The translations under genes and the position numbers were made by a program. From positions 124,001 to 188,000 of the forward strand of contig NZ_JBNILN010000001.1 of assembly GCF_050107715.1 (NCBI RefSeq): a stretch of DNA of 64,000 nt, read 5' to 3'. The stretch comes from Metabacillus_B sp050107715. GTDB lineage: Bacteria > Bacillota > Bacilli > Bacillales > Bacillaceae. Shown piece after piece: positions 49,661 to 59,004 of the stretch; within the stretch, counting starts at the first letter, position 1, and every line of letters begins with the position of its first letter. The notes beneath the pieces are model-generated. The model saw only the letters and a program-made list of their open reading frames with translations, made no database searches and had not been told where the DNA came from.

Positions 49661-50968
49661 CTAGAAGGCTACCCGTTCTTTTTGAAGCAATCCCGGCCTC
49701 GCATAAAAATATCCCTGGGCCAAGTCTACCCTGTTTCTTGTTAGTACATCCGCTTCTTCTTTCTTTTCTATCCCCTCGGCTACAACGAGTGATCCTGTCT
49801 CCCTGGCGATCAGCAGAAGCCCTTTCAGCATCGACTCCTTCACCCGGTTTGTATCAATGTTTTCAATAACTGAACGATCTATTTTGATAATATCAGGAAG
49901 AATTTCGCTGATTGTATGCAGACTTGCATAGCCCGCCCCCGTATCATCAACTGCAATCCGGATGCCCAAATCCCTGAGCCTCCGGATGTTTTCCATAAAA
50001 AATGCCATGCCCTCTATAGAGTCGCGCTCGGTAATTTCAAGGATAATTTGACGGGGGCTGACGCCGGGATGCCTTTCAAATGCTTTTAATACAGAGGCAG
50101 TGAACCGTTTGTTGCCAAGCGTCAGAGGGGTAAAATTAATGTAAATGTCCTCTGTGGTCCCCGTCTCTTCAATCATAAGCAGTGCTTTTTCCAAAATGAG
50201 CATTTCCAGCTCATACACCATATTGGTCTGTCTGGCTACTGAGAACAGCTGCAAAGGATTTTCAAGCGGCGTTCCTGCTGGTCCTCTTGTCAGCATTTCC
50301 CACGCCTTCACTTTTCCGGTATCCAGCTCAATGATCGGCTGAGCGAGCAGCATGATTTTCTGCTGCTGGACAATTTCCCTGATGGTTAGGACCATATCTA
50401 TGTATTTGGAATGAACACGCTTCTCAGCCATTTCTGCAGCCTGCTGCTGAGCCTTCAGAATGGCATCATGAATAGATCCGCTTGCTCTGTCCACGAACAT
50501 GTACCCGGACTCGCTTGTAAATTGGATGTAAGGATAGGAGGCAGAGAGCCATTTCTGCAGTTCAGAAACGAAGAAATGAATAAAATGCTCAATATGCGTA
50601 ACGCTTTGTTTATTCTCCCCAATTTTCAGAAAGACGGTTAACCCTCTATTATAATAATCATGCACCACAAGTATATCATTCTGGAACACGGACGTCTCCA
50701 GTATGGCTTTTGACTCTTTTTTAAAGCTTTGACAAAATTCTTTTACCTGAGAGGGTTCAAGCTGCAAAGCAAAATCCTTCATATTGGTAAATTTAATCAC
50801 AACCGCTGCCGTTTTTTCTCCGTTTTTAACTGCCTCAAAGACACCTTCAAGAAGCGGGTTCCGTAAAGTGAACTGCGGCGGGAAATATTTCAAATAGGTA
50901 TATGGTAGTAATATTTTGCTCCATTTATTAATCCGTTTCACATTTATAGTGCAAAATTCACGGAACAT
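49661..50968 (-). CDS. EAL-domain protein, likely c-di-GMP phosphodiesterase or receptor
   Basis: 435 residues. The N-terminal half (about 40-190) looks like a worn GGDEF domain (AAVVIKFTNMKDFALQL); the C-terminal EAL domain keeps most ligands: AWEMLTRG in place of E-x-L, YINFTPLTL, ILEITERDSIEG, VDDTGAGYASLHT, IKIDRSVIENID, VAEGIEKKEE and QGYFYARP. It may therefore be active on c-di-GMP. No membrane segment. The start at 50968 follows AAGGGCTGAGGAA. It lies directly upstream of yutE (14 bp). Confidence 0.82.
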   Translation of the reverse strand: MFREFCTINVKRINKWSKILLPYTYLKYFPPQFTLRNPLLEGVFEAVKNGEKTAAVVIKFTNMKDFALQLEPSQVKEFCQSFKKESKAILETSVFQNDILVVHDYYNRGLTVFLKIGENKQSVTHIEHFIHFFVSELQKWLSASYPYIQFTSESGYMFVDRASGSIHDAILKAQQQAAEMAEKRVHSKYIDMVLTIREIVQQQKIMLLAQPIIELDTGKVKAWEMLTRGPAGTPLENPLQLFSVARQTNMVYELEMLILEKALLMIEETGTTEDIYINFTPLTLGNKRFTASVLKAFERHPGVSPRQIILEITERDSIEGMAFFMENIRRLRDLGIRIAVDDTGAGYASLHTISEILPDIIKIDRSVIENIDTNRVKESMLKGLLLIARETGSLVVAEGIEKKEEADVLTRNRVDLAQGYFYARPGLLQKERVAF

Positions 50969-51181
50969 TTCCTCAGCCCTTCTAGTTATGAACTTATATA
51001 TGATCACATTTTACCATAAACAAGCTCAAATCGGATTTTTTGAGAGAAAATTTCTGTTTTTCAATGGATCTCTTGTTTCTTTTGGTATAATTTTTTTAAA
51101 AGCCTGGAATTTTCTGTGAACACCATCTGCTATACCTTGATATTTAACCGGAAATCATAACAGGATTGGAGATGAAAAGGG

Positions 51182-51445
51182 ATGGAGCGTTTTTTTCTTT
51201 ATGATGACATGGTGGAGACGAAAACGAGGTTTGTCAGTTTTACAGGAGAGCACCAGCGTTTTGACCTTGCCCTCATGCAGACTGACCGGTTCTTTGGAAA
51301 AGCGATTGTATTAAACCTGCAAAGCAGCCGATTTGCCATTATTGGAGAAGATGATCTTGATGAGCCGGGCTACCTGGAACATGCTTTTCAGCTGTCTGAA
51401 GAAGAAGCGGAGGAGCTAAGGGATTTCCTCTTTGAGCTTGTTTGA
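51182..51445 (+). CDS. DUF3055 / SAV0927-family protein
   Basis: 87 residues: ERFFLYDDMVETKTRFVSFT, QRFDLALMQTDRFFGKAIVL, NLQSSRFAIIGEDDLDEPGY and SEEEAEELRDFLFELV. Conserved small cytosolic family in Bacilli and staphylococci, function unknown. GGAGATGAAAAGGG precedes the ATG. Confidence 0.82.
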   Translation: MERFFLYDDMVETKTRFVSFTGEHQRFDLALMQTDRFFGKAIVLNLQSSRFAIIGEDDLDEPGYLEHAFQLSEEEAEELRDFLFELV

Positions 51446-51570
51446 GCTGTCCTGAAGCCTGTTTTAAACAGGTGAATATAGGATTCATCCCCGCTTGCAC
51501 TTCGCAGGAAGCGTTGGCAATTGGATAAAAAGGCTTCCTTCCGGTGAAAATAATTCTCGGAGGGATGAAA

Positions 51571-51837
51571 ATGGACGAAAACAACGAAGAGTATCATGAT
51601 TTTTCAAATGTTGAAGCGATGCGGAATTATATTCTTCCGGAAATTACTCCGGAAGGACCCTACGGCGCACCGAGAGGGAAGCATACGCCTGTGGAAAATA
51701 AAAGTTCGCCTTGGAAAAAGAACCAGCGTTACTACAGCGCTTTTAATTATGAAAATAAAAATCTTCATCAGGAACTTCCGCGCCAGCATCCAGGTGCGCA
51801 TCCAACCCATGATGACCCGGATAAAAATGAACAGTAA
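51571..51837 (+). CDS. Hypothetical hydrophilic protein, 88 aa
   Basis: The start at ATG 51571 follows CTCGGAGGGATGAAA. It is a very polar, proline- and asparagine-rich protein, probably largely disordered, with PEITPEGPYGAP near the middle and an HPGAHPTHDDPDKNEQ tail. I do not recognise it with confidence; such proteins occur among late sporulation genes. It ends in a strong terminator shared with yutD. Confidence 0.6.
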   Translation: MDENNEEYHDFSNVEAMRNYILPEITPEGPYGAPRGKHTPVENKSSPWKKNQRYYSAFNYENKNLHQELPRQHPGAHPTHDDPDKNEQ

Positions 51838-51872
51838 AAAAAGAGCTTTCGCTTAAAGCGAGGCTCTTTTTT
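51837..51872. terminator. Bidirectional terminator
   Basis: An AAAAAGAGC/GCTCTTTTTT outer stem with an inner CGCTT/AGCG pair, between convergent genes. Confidence 0.82.
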
Positions 51873-52146
51873 ATTTACGGATTTTTCTTAACACAAAATA
51901 AGCACAGCCAAAATTGCAATACTCGTACAGATACTCATCAAGCGTGCTTATTTTTGTATCATACGATGCTTTTTGGTTCTGATCTTCAAAGAAGCCTTTT
52001 AAACGAAGCTGGCCATAGCCCCAGTCCCCGACAATGTAATCATATTTATTCAATATGTCCGAGTATCTGGCCTTAAATGCTTCCTCGTTGAAGCCATCAC
52101 GCTCATTCTTGAAAATTTCATAATGAATATTCTGTACCGTTACCAA
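51871..52146 (-). CDS. yutD: YutD family protein (DUF1027)
   Basis: 91 residues from a TTG start at 52146, chosen because AAGGAGCG lies 9 nt upstream and because the family normally begins just before the YEI strand; longer frames (to 52212) have no ribosome site. The pattern is IHYEIFKNERDGFNEEAFKA, YDYIVGDWGYGQLRLKGFF and YLYEYCNFGCAYFVLRKI, with the two family cysteines. Function unknown; broadly conserved in Firmicutes. Confidence 0.85.
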   Translation of the reverse strand: MVTVQNIHYEIFKNERDGFNEEAFKARYSDILNKYDYIVGDWGYGQLRLKGFFEDQNQKASYDTKISTLDEYLYEYCNFGCAYFVLRKIRK

Positions 52147-52268
52147 TGGACAGCGCTCCTTATAGCGGACATTTGTTTCCTTTATCATATCTGATTTTTG
52201 CTTCTCCATCAATTACTAGGGAAAATTTGCTGAACTCTGGTTATCTTAAGGAAAGGAGGTGCAGAAGT

Positions 52269-52952
52269 ATGAGAAGCTTCAGCAAGCAGATACTGATCCT
52301 TCCACTGATGACGATCCTGTTTTCAGGCTGCCAGATGAACGAAGAGGGGAAAAGCGATCTGACAGATGAGAATGGAAGCACCATCAATGTGGACGAAAAC
52401 ACAACTATGTATAAGAAAACGGAAAGTGACAGTAAAAAAACAAATAGGACGGAAAGCTTCGGCTATGTTCATCACAAGAGAAACACTCTGATGAAAAATG
52501 GCAAACAGACTGAATTTTACGCTATTGACCGCGAAGCACTTGCGGATACGGTAAGCGGGTTAACCGTTCAGCTGCCGGGCATTGAAGAAGCGGCTACTCT
52601 TGTTACAGACGAAGAAGTCCTTGTTGCATATCGCGGCAGCAGCAAAAACCGGAATGAAATGGCGGATATGGTCAGCAAAACAGGGATTTCTGCTGTTCCC
52701 CGCTATTATCATGTTTATATATCCGATAACGAGGCAGCGATCGACCAGCTCCAATCCTACCGCACGTTGGATTCCGAAAGCCCTGAAGCAGATGCCGTCC
52801 TGGCAAAGCTCATCCGGCAGATGCTTAAAGAATCCCCTCAGGGTAAAAGCTTGAATAAAGGCGAGAATGCAAACGGGGAAGGCTATGGAGAAACAAATGA
52901 GAGCCTGGATCAGGACATGAAGGATTCCTATGAGAAAACACGCTCCAACTAG
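52269..52952 (+). CDS. yutC: YhcN/YlaJ-family sporulation lipoprotein (YutC)
   Basis: 227 residues. A lipoprotein signal (KQILILPLMTILFSGC) gives a Cys at residue 19 or so for lipid attachment. A YhcN/YlaJ-type domain follows (about 95-190), including VSGLTVQLPGIEEAATLVTD and EVLVAYRGSS. Members are made in sporulating cells and sit on the forespore or spore membranes. The start at 52269 follows an excellent site, AAGGAGGTGCAGAAGT. Confidence 0.82.
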   Translation: MRSFSKQILILPLMTILFSGCQMNEEGKSDLTDENGSTINVDENTTMYKKTESDSKKTNRTESFGYVHHKRNTLMKNGKQTEFYAIDREALADTVSGLTVQLPGIEEAATLVTDEEVLVAYRGSSKNRNEMADMVSKTGISAVPRYYHVYISDNEAAIDQLQSYRTLDSESPEADAVLAKLIRQMLKESPQGKSLNKGENANGEGYGETNESLDQDMKDSYEKTRSN

Positions 52953-53026
52953 GAATAAAACCGTTGATCGCACAACAGATGAACGTTCCCGCAAAGATTT
53001 GTGAATACTAATTTCCTTAACAGCAA

Positions 53027-53059
53027 AAAAGTGTCAGCTGCCTCAGCAGTGACACTTTT
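53027..53059 (-). terminator. Terminator of lipA
   Basis: An AAAAGTGTCA/TGACACTTTT stem with an inner CTG/CAG, just behind the lipA stop. Confidence 0.85.
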
Positions 53060-53062
53060 GTT

Positions 53063-53959
53063 TTATGCGTTTGCCTGTCTTTTCTTAGATGCTTCATTTA
53101 CCTGTTCATCCGCATGATAGGAAGAACGGACCATCGGCCCTGCTTCACAATGGCTGAAGCCCTTTGTCATCGCAATTTCTTTAAGCTCTGCAAACTCATC
53201 CGGATGGTAGTATTTTTGAACCTTCAAGTGTTTTTTGGAAGGCTGCAGATACTGCCCGATCGTCATGATGTCTACATGGCTGGCACGCAGATCATCCATC
53301 GTTTGAATAATCTCTTCCTTCGTTTCGCCGAGACCGACCATTATTGAGCTCTTTGTTGGAATATCCGGCTGCAGCTCTTTAGAGCGCCGCAAAAGCTCCA
53401 GAGACCGCTGATATTTTGCACGCGCCCGCACTCTAGGTGTCAGACGTTCAACCGTCTCAATATTATGGTTCAGAATGTCAGGGCGGGCATCCATAAGCGT
53501 CTTCAAGTTTTCAAATGATCCGCCCATATCAGAAGGCAAAACCTCGACAGTGGTAAACGGGCTTTTTCTTCTAATCGCACGAACCGTTTCAGCAAATACC
53601 TGTGAACCGCCATCTTTCAGATCATCACGTGCTACTGCTGTAACAACCGCATGCTTCAGATTCATCAGAGCAACAGAATCAGCGACGCGTTCCGGCTCCT
53701 CAAGATCAAGCTCAGTCGGCAATCCGGTTTTTACTGCGCAAAAGCGGCATGCCCGCGTACAAACAGCACCTAAAATCATAAAGGTGGCTGTACGCCGAAC
53801 CGCCCAACATTCATGAATATTCGGACATTTCGCTTCTTCACAGACCGTATTGAGATTTTTTTCTCTCATCATCTTCTTCAAGCCTGTATAATTCTCATTC
53901 GTATTCAGTTTTATTTTCAACCAGTCAGGTTTGCGTAAATGTTCTTCTTGTTTGATCAA
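53063..53959 (-). CDS. lipA: Lipoyl synthase
   Basis: 298 residues from TTG 53959 (GGAG 8 nt upstream), the same length as B. subtilis LipA; the longer frame to 54061 adds an unrelated leader. Radical-SAM motif CTRACRFC binds one cluster and CEEAKCPNIHEC the auxiliary cluster that donates sulfur. It inserts sulfur into octanoyl groups on lipoyl domains of 2-oxo acid dehydrogenases. Its dependence on Fe-S assembly fits the nearby carriers. Confidence 0.96.
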   Translation of the reverse strand: MIKQEEHLRKPDWLKIKLNTNENYTGLKKMMREKNLNTVCEEAKCPNIHECWAVRRTATFMILGAVCTRACRFCAVKTGLPTELDLEEPERVADSVALMNLKHAVVTAVARDDLKDGGSQVFAETVRAIRRKSPFTTVEVLPSDMGGSFENLKTLMDARPDILNHNIETVERLTPRVRARAKYQRSLELLRRSKELQPDIPTKSSIMVGLGETKEEIIQTMDDLRASHVDIMTIGQYLQPSKKHLKVQKYYHPDEFAELKEIAMTKGFSHCEAGPMVRSSYHADEQVNEASKKRQANA

Positions 53960-54189
53960 AAAAATCATCTCCAGTATGTAGTCTTGTGAGTGAATGAAGC
54001 AAATGAAAACGTCACCACAATTGCGCATTTTCCCCAAGCATTTTTCTCCTACAACCTTCACTTTAACATAGAAAAGGATTGAACGACAAGGAAAACCGGA
54101 CTTACTGTTTTTCTAAGATTTACTATTAATGAAATTTTTAAATGGCTTCAAACTATATGTAATGTAAACAGCCTGAAAGGAGGCTACTC

Positions 54190-55173
54190 ATGTTTCGTTT
54201 AGCAGTTGCTGCCATGATTTTTTTGACTTTCTGCTTCCCGCCCGCTGCAGTTGCTTCTCAGACAGATGAAGAAGCTCAAATAAACACTCAGCGAACCCTG
54301 CTTTTCAAGGATATGGAGAAACGCACCCATATACCCTGGAAGCTCCTTGCTGCAGCAGATGAATTTGAACGGAATGTCCGTTTATCCAGAAGAGATCTGC
54401 CGAAGCAAACCGGATTAATCGGAATTTACATCCAGCCTGAGCGCTGGAGCGGACCGCTAAGCCCTGCACCTTCAGAAACAGACCCTGCGCGCATCCAGCT
54501 TTTTGGCGGGATAGGAAAAGACGGGAGCGGCGATGGAAAAGCCGATCCCGCCAATGATGAAGATGTTCTGTACTCCTACGCCTCTTTTCTGAGCCAGTAT
54601 GGCAGAGGATTAGAAAACACAAAGATAGGCCTGTGGGATTATTACCAAAGAGACAAATCGGTGAGTCTGATCCTTGGCCATTTCAAAATTATCGATCGTG
54701 CTAACACTCTTAATTTAAGCGGCCGGTCTTTTCCCGTACCCCTTCGCTACAACTACAGCTATAAAAGCACATGGGGAGATGCACGGGGGTGGGGCGGACG
54801 GAGAATTCACGAAGGAACTGACTTATTCGCTGATTATGGTGTGCCCGTTCTAGCCACTTCCTATGGGATCGTTGAGATGAAGGGCTGGAACCGCTATGGA
54901 GGATGGAGAGTCGGGATCCGTGATATCCGGAATACGTATCATTATTACGGCCACCTTAACGGCTTCGCTAAAAATCTGCGTGAGGGAATGGTTGTGAAGC
55001 CGGGACAAGTAATTGGATCTGTAGGAAGCTCCGGCTATGGTCCTCCCGGAACAGCAGGAAAATTTCCGCCTCATTTGCATTATGGCATGTATAAGGATAA
55101 CGGGCGGACAGAATGGTCATTTGACCCGTACCCTTATTTAAGAATATGGGAGCGGATGGATAAAAAGAAATAG
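54190..55173 (+). CDS. lytH: LytH-like L-Ala-D-Glu endopeptidase (M23)
   Basis: 327 residues. The signal peptide runs to about residue 23 (FPPAAVASQ). A helical lysozyme-like spacer region (LLFKDMEKRTHIPWKLLAAA) follows, and a C-terminal M23 peptidase domain has zinc ligands in RRIHEGTDLFADYG (His, Asp near 205) and PPHLHYGMYK (His near 290). LytH trims peptide side chains of spore cortex peptidoglycan during sporulation. GAAAGGAGGCTACTC precedes the ATG. Confidence 0.9.
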   Translation: MFRLAVAAMIFLTFCFPPAAVASQTDEEAQINTQRTLLFKDMEKRTHIPWKLLAAADEFERNVRLSRRDLPKQTGLIGIYIQPERWSGPLSPAPSETDPARIQLFGGIGKDGSGDGKADPANDEDVLYSYASFLSQYGRGLENTKIGLWDYYQRDKSVSLILGHFKIIDRANTLNLSGRSFPVPLRYNYSYKSTWGDARGWGGRRIHEGTDLFADYGVPVLATSYGIVEMKGWNRYGGWRVGIRDIRNTYHYYGHLNGFAKNLREGMVVKPGQVIGSVGSSGYGPPGTAGKFPPHLHYGMYKDNGRTEWSFDPYPYLRIWERMDKKK

Positions 55174-55586
55174 GCTATGGGCTGCCTTCAGGCGTACAAA
55201 ATGGAGACAAATGAGGAATAATCGGATTGTTCTATTGCTATGCTTTTCTTCTCACATTGAAAGTTCACAGGTCTCACTGACAGAGGAGGGCGATCGGAAC
55301 CAAAGTTCCATTCTGCAATGGACGTCCTGAGCGAGAGAATTAGACTTAGTAAAGAAGTTTTGCATTTTTTAGGAAGAGTCCGCTTAAAAATGGCTAGTTC
55401 ATTTTTTTGAAAAATGGATGAAGCGATGCGGTAAGAGCCTCGTTCAGGCCCCTAAATGGATATGGGGCCAGGCATTTGTCATTCCATGCTGCAAAAGCTC
55501 CAATACAAATGCTGTTTTTGTACTTGCTTAGAGGGACTTTCAAAGCCATTATCGGAGGCAAAAGACCATGCCCTGCTCATCGGCCG
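55174..55586. other. Gene-free stretch between lytH and yunB
   Basis: About 410 bp without a supported gene. It contains a GGCCCC/GGGGCC hairpin at about 55448-55472 with no T-run and a GC-rich patch at 55260-55340 (CAGGTCTCACTGACAGAGGAG) that may be another worn intergenic repeat. No promoter or terminator was identified with confidence. Confidence 0.4.
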
Positions 55587-56312
55587 CTAATCCAGCTCAA
55601 TGGATGGTGCCTGGCCTCCGCCATTATTGTAATAATCAGGTACGTCTCCAATGACCGATTTAAGATCTACTGGAATATTGGCCGTAACGGTTGTGCTTTT
55701 GCTTGAAAATGGAATAATCACACGCAGGTTAACTTTTACATGTATATTTATTTTTATTAGAGCATTGTTAATGCCGTATGGTTCCGCTATTATTTTGGAA
55801 TCAGTCAAGGCATGGCCAATCATCTCAAAGCGAACTGGAATTCTGGGACCGGTATTTCCAAGCAGGACATTACCTGTCGTCTGCCCCAGCGGGATTTGGT
55901 AAATGAAATTTTCGGATGTATCACCGAGCTCTGGGATGTTCAACGTTTTCAGATTTCCTTTTTCAGCAAGGATGAGATTTTTTTGAAGATGGTCCGTATA
56001 GCTCGCCATCATTTTCCGGACTCCGGCGGCATCCAGGTCAATCAGTTTTCCTTCTTTATTTACGTCTGTCTGAATCAGCTTGCTTGGATCTCCCTCTTCC
56101 TCAAGCTGTTTCTTCAGAGCGTCATTGATGATAAGGGAAGCAATTTTTTGCGTTTCCGTTTCTGCGATACTCATAAGAACCGGCTGAATTTCCTTGTTCA
56201 CAATGTATAACCCCGCTGCCGTGGAGAGGATGAAAAAAATAAAAGATAAGAGCAGAACGTAACGGAATGGCATTGCTCCTTTTTTAGGGAGACCTCTGCG
56301 GATTTTGGCCAT
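55587..56312 (-). CDS. yunB: Sporulation protein YunB
   Basis: 241 residues. A single membrane anchor (YVLLLSFIFFILSTAAGLYI, near 20-40) precedes an extracytoplasmic domain with the YunB pattern NFIYQIPLGQTTGNVLLGNT and RVIIPFSSKSTTVTANIPVD. YunB is a mother-cell (sigma-E) sporulation protein. The start at 56312 is chosen because GAAGGGGGTATTTTTT precedes it. Confidence 0.88.
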   Translation of the reverse strand: MAKIRRGLPKKGAMPFRYVLLLSFIFFILSTAAGLYIVNKEIQPVLMSIAETETQKIASLIINDALKKQLEEEGDPSKLIQTDVNKEGKLIDLDAAGVRKMMASYTDHLQKNLILAEKGNLKTLNIPELGDTSENFIYQIPLGQTTGNVLLGNTGPRIPVRFEMIGHALTDSKIIAEPYGINNALIKINIHVKVNLRVIIPFSSKSTTVTANIPVDLKSVIGDVPDYYNNGGGQAPSIELD

Positions 56313-56379
56313 AAAAAATACCCCCTTCACATGCTATATGTATGCATGCCAGGGGGGATGTACGCTACTAATTTTTCTA

Positions 56380-56682
56380 TTACCGCATCAGCAGGAGCGC
56401 TTCCCTGCCTGTCATTCCCTCAGAAATACCGGATTTTGCTGCTTCAAATGTAATGGACTCAAGCGGGGCGTCAAGGAGTTCCTCAATCGTACGCACTCCA
56501 ACGGCTCTGCCTGCAATAATTTCCCGGTCTTTAAGCTTATGATTCAGCAGAGATACATCTAATGCTCCGCAGGCAATATAGCCTTTATCGCTTGATACAG
56601 CCATGAAGTTTGTTTTAGGGAGCTTTACAGTGACGGCTGTGAACATATGACCTTCTAAAACAACGGGCGAAATGGTTACCAC
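56380..56682 (-). CDS. yunC: YunC (DUF1805) protein
   Basis: 100 residues: the DUF1805 core NFMAVSSDKGYIACGALDVS and AVGVRTIEELLDAPLESIT. A small cytosolic protein of unknown function, with a known alpha/beta structure. AAGGAGTGTGGAAATG-like sequence gives a good ribosome site. It lies between yunB and yunD in the same direction. Confidence 0.85.
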   Translation of the reverse strand: MVTISPVVLEGHMFTAVTVKLPKTNFMAVSSDKGYIACGALDVSLLNHKLKDREIIAGRAVGVRTIEELLDAPLESITFEAAKSGISEGMTGREALLLMR

Positions 56683-56751
56683 ATTTCCACACTCCTTCCT
56701 GCTTAAAGCTTATGAGCAAAAAGGCTGGAAATGAATAGGAAAATGATCCGG

Positions 56752-58146
56752 TTACAGAGAGTTTTCTCCTGCAAGCGTCCATTCAAGCAAATCACGCATA
56801 AATTCCGGCATAAAATATTCCTTTTTCTTTGCATGCCCCATTACCGGATACAATGGACCGAGCGTGAACATATCTGCTGTTGCAATAGAATAGGTCCGGT
56901 CAGGATTCAAAGGCTTGCCATTCATATGAACAGAAGAAACGTGCTTACTCCCATCCTTGCCGTACTTATATTCTACGGATATCCCATCATATATCATTTT
57001 CCCCATAACCGTCCCCCTGAAGCCAAGTCCCTTTAATTTCAGCTGTTCCATTTCCTCTGTGGATGCCTGGCGGATGATTTCAAGAAGCTGGTCCCCCGGA
57101 AGCTCCACCCGGCATGGATTAATCGGATGGGGACAGATGCGGTGCAAATCCTTTCTGGTAACCGGTCCCTTCGGCAAAGACTCCAGAAGCATCCCGGCAT
57201 TAATCATCGATGCATCTCCGCCGCACCAGGCATGGAGGCTCTTTGCCAGCAGGGCGGCAAATTCCGACTCCTCAAACCAGCGAATCGTAAGTTCCTCCTG
57301 AAGTTCCGCAATCGGGCTCTCCAGCAAAGCGATGCTATCAGCTAAATGTGCATTCAGCCTCTCCTCATCCTCGCTGCTTTTCATTCCCTCTGCCATCGAT
57401 TGTACGGAAGCGGTTTGCTTTCTGATCTCCTTCGACTTTTCATCGTATTCAATCTCTACATGACCCGTATAGGCACCATACTTGCCTGCTCCGCACAGCA
57501 GCGATCGTCCAATCCACTTTCCATCTTCAAGTAAATGATGGGTGTGAGCGCCTAAAATGAGATTAAGCTCTGGAAATTGCTCTGCAAGCTTTTCATCGTC
57601 AGAAAGACCCAGGTGCGAAAGGATGATAAGATAATCCGAATGCTCTGCAGCATAAGGGAGAACCTCTTTCAGACTGTCAAATGGATCCTCTATGGACCAT
57701 CCCAGTTTTTCATAAAAGGGCTTGTAATTAACCGTCACCCCAAGCAATCCAATCTTAAAGCCATCAGGCATGGTCAGGATCTCATATGGCTTGGCCCACT
57801 CAGGGCGGGAGCCGTCTTTGTAAAACAGGTTGGAAAGAATGACCGGAAATTTGGCCTGCTCATAGAGCTGATCAAGAGAATCATATGGCAGTGTAATTCC
57901 TTCATTGTTCCCGATTGTTGCAGCATCGTAACCTAAGTCATTCATCATCTCGATGTTCTTGCTGCCATAGGAAGCTTCACTGATCGGATGAAAACGGTCA
58001 ACATGATCTCCTATATCAAACAGTAAACTGTATTCGCCGTCCTGATCATGCTTCTTTCTGCCGGATTTTACATAATGAGCAATCCGGGGCCAATTCTCAA
58101 AATGGCTGTGAAGGTCATTCGTATGATAAATATGCAGCTTCTTCAT
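56752..58146 (-). CDS. yunD: Metallophosphoesterase/5'-nucleotidase (YunD)
   Basis: 464 residues. A calcineurin-like phosphoesterase domain comes first: HTNDLHSHFENW, DIGDHVDRFHP, GNNEGI and ILGAHTHHLLEDG supply the metal ligands. A 5'-nucleotidase C-terminal domain (about 290-440) follows. No signal peptide, so it is a cytosolic enzyme, unlike periplasmic UshA. Likely substrates are nucleotides or nucleotide sugars. Confidence 0.86.
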   Translation of the reverse strand: MKKLHIYHTNDLHSHFENWPRIAHYVKSGRKKHDQDGEYSLLFDIGDHVDRFHPISEASYGSKNIEMMNDLGYDAATIGNNEGITLPYDSLDQLYEQAKFPVILSNLFYKDGSRPEWAKPYEILTMPDGFKIGLLGVTVNYKPFYEKLGWSIEDPFDSLKEVLPYAAEHSDYLIILSHLGLSDDEKLAEQFPELNLILGAHTHHLLEDGKWIGRSLLCGAGKYGAYTGHVEIEYDEKSKEIRKQTASVQSMAEGMKSSEDEERLNAHLADSIALLESPIAELQEELTIRWFEESEFAALLAKSLHAWCGGDASMINAGMLLESLPKGPVTRKDLHRICPHPINPCRVELPGDQLLEIIRQASTEEMEQLKLKGLGFRGTVMGKMIYDGISVEYKYGKDGSKHVSSVHMNGKPLNPDRTYSIATADMFTLGPLYPVMGHAKKKEYFMPEFMRDLLEWTLAGENSL

Positions 58147-58167
58147 TTATTTCTCTCCTTCAGCCTC

Positions 58168-58983
58168 TTAACTGATTCCTTGCCAGATTAAACGGACTCC
58201 TACAATGACGAGGACAATTCTGAGCAATACAAGAATGGTTTTGCTCTTAAGTTTGTTATTAATATACGCGCCAAGCTTGCCCCCTCCATATGCACCGGGG
58301 ATTAAAGCCAGCGCATACAGCCAGTTTACATTTCCCATAAAAGCATGAATCCCTGAACTCGCAATGGAAGAGAGGAAAATAATAAACATGGACGTACCGA
58401 CTGCCACATGAGGGGGAAATAAAAAAAGCATAACCATAACAGGCACCATGAGTGATCCTCCGCCAATGCCAAACAGCCCGCCAAGGAAGCCAACTCCGAA
58501 GGCAGCAAAAATGCCCGCCAAAGGATGATAGGAATAGCGGATTTCTTTTCCTGCTTCATCTATGTAGATCCGTTCAATCCCCTTTACAGCAGCCCGGTCT
58601 GACGCCTTGACCTCTCTCACCTTAATCATAAGAACCGCGGCCATAGCAATCATGAAGATCCCAAACCATAAGGAAAAAGAATCTGCTGAAAAAGAGCGGT
58701 TAACCCATGCACCGGCGAGACTCCCGGGACCGCTGCCGAGAAAAAGAATCCAGCCGCTTTTGTAATCCACTCTTTTGTATTTCATATAGGCCAGAGTGGA
58801 GGATAGACCCGTGAAAATCAGCACAAACAGCGATGTCCCCACTGCTTCCTGCGGTGTAACTTCTGCTAGAAAGCCCGATAGAAAAAGAAGAGCCGGGACG
58901 ATAATGATCCCTCCTCCCAATCCTACGAGACTGCCGAGCGTTCCTGCTGCTAAACCAAGTAAAACCAACACTGCCCATTCCAT
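58168..58983 (-). CDS. yunE: TauE/SafE-family sulfite/sulfonate exporter-like protein (YunE)
   Basis: 271 residues, eight membrane helices. The duplicated TauE/SafE motif is clear: GTLGSLVGLGGGIIIVPALL near the start and GFLGGLFGIGGGSLMVPVMV near 160. Transport of sulfite or related anions is inferred from the family only. It is followed downstream by yunD at 21 bp and preceded by yunF, an apparent yunF-yunE-yunD transcript. Confidence 0.87.
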   Translation of the reverse strand: MEWAVLVLLGLAAGTLGSLVGLGGGIIIVPALLFLSGFLAEVTPQEAVGTSLFVLIFTGLSSTLAYMKYKRVDYKSGWILFLGSGPGSLAGAWVNRSFSADSFSLWFGIFMIAMAAVLMIKVREVKASDRAAVKGIERIYIDEAGKEIRYSYHPLAGIFAAFGVGFLGGLFGIGGGSLMVPVMVMLFLFPPHVAVGTSMFIIFLSSIASSGIHAFMGNVNWLYALALIPGAYGGGKLGAYINNKLKSKTILVLLRIVLVIVGVRLIWQGIS

Positions 58984-59004
58984 AGCGTATTCCTTCTTCC
59001 TCTT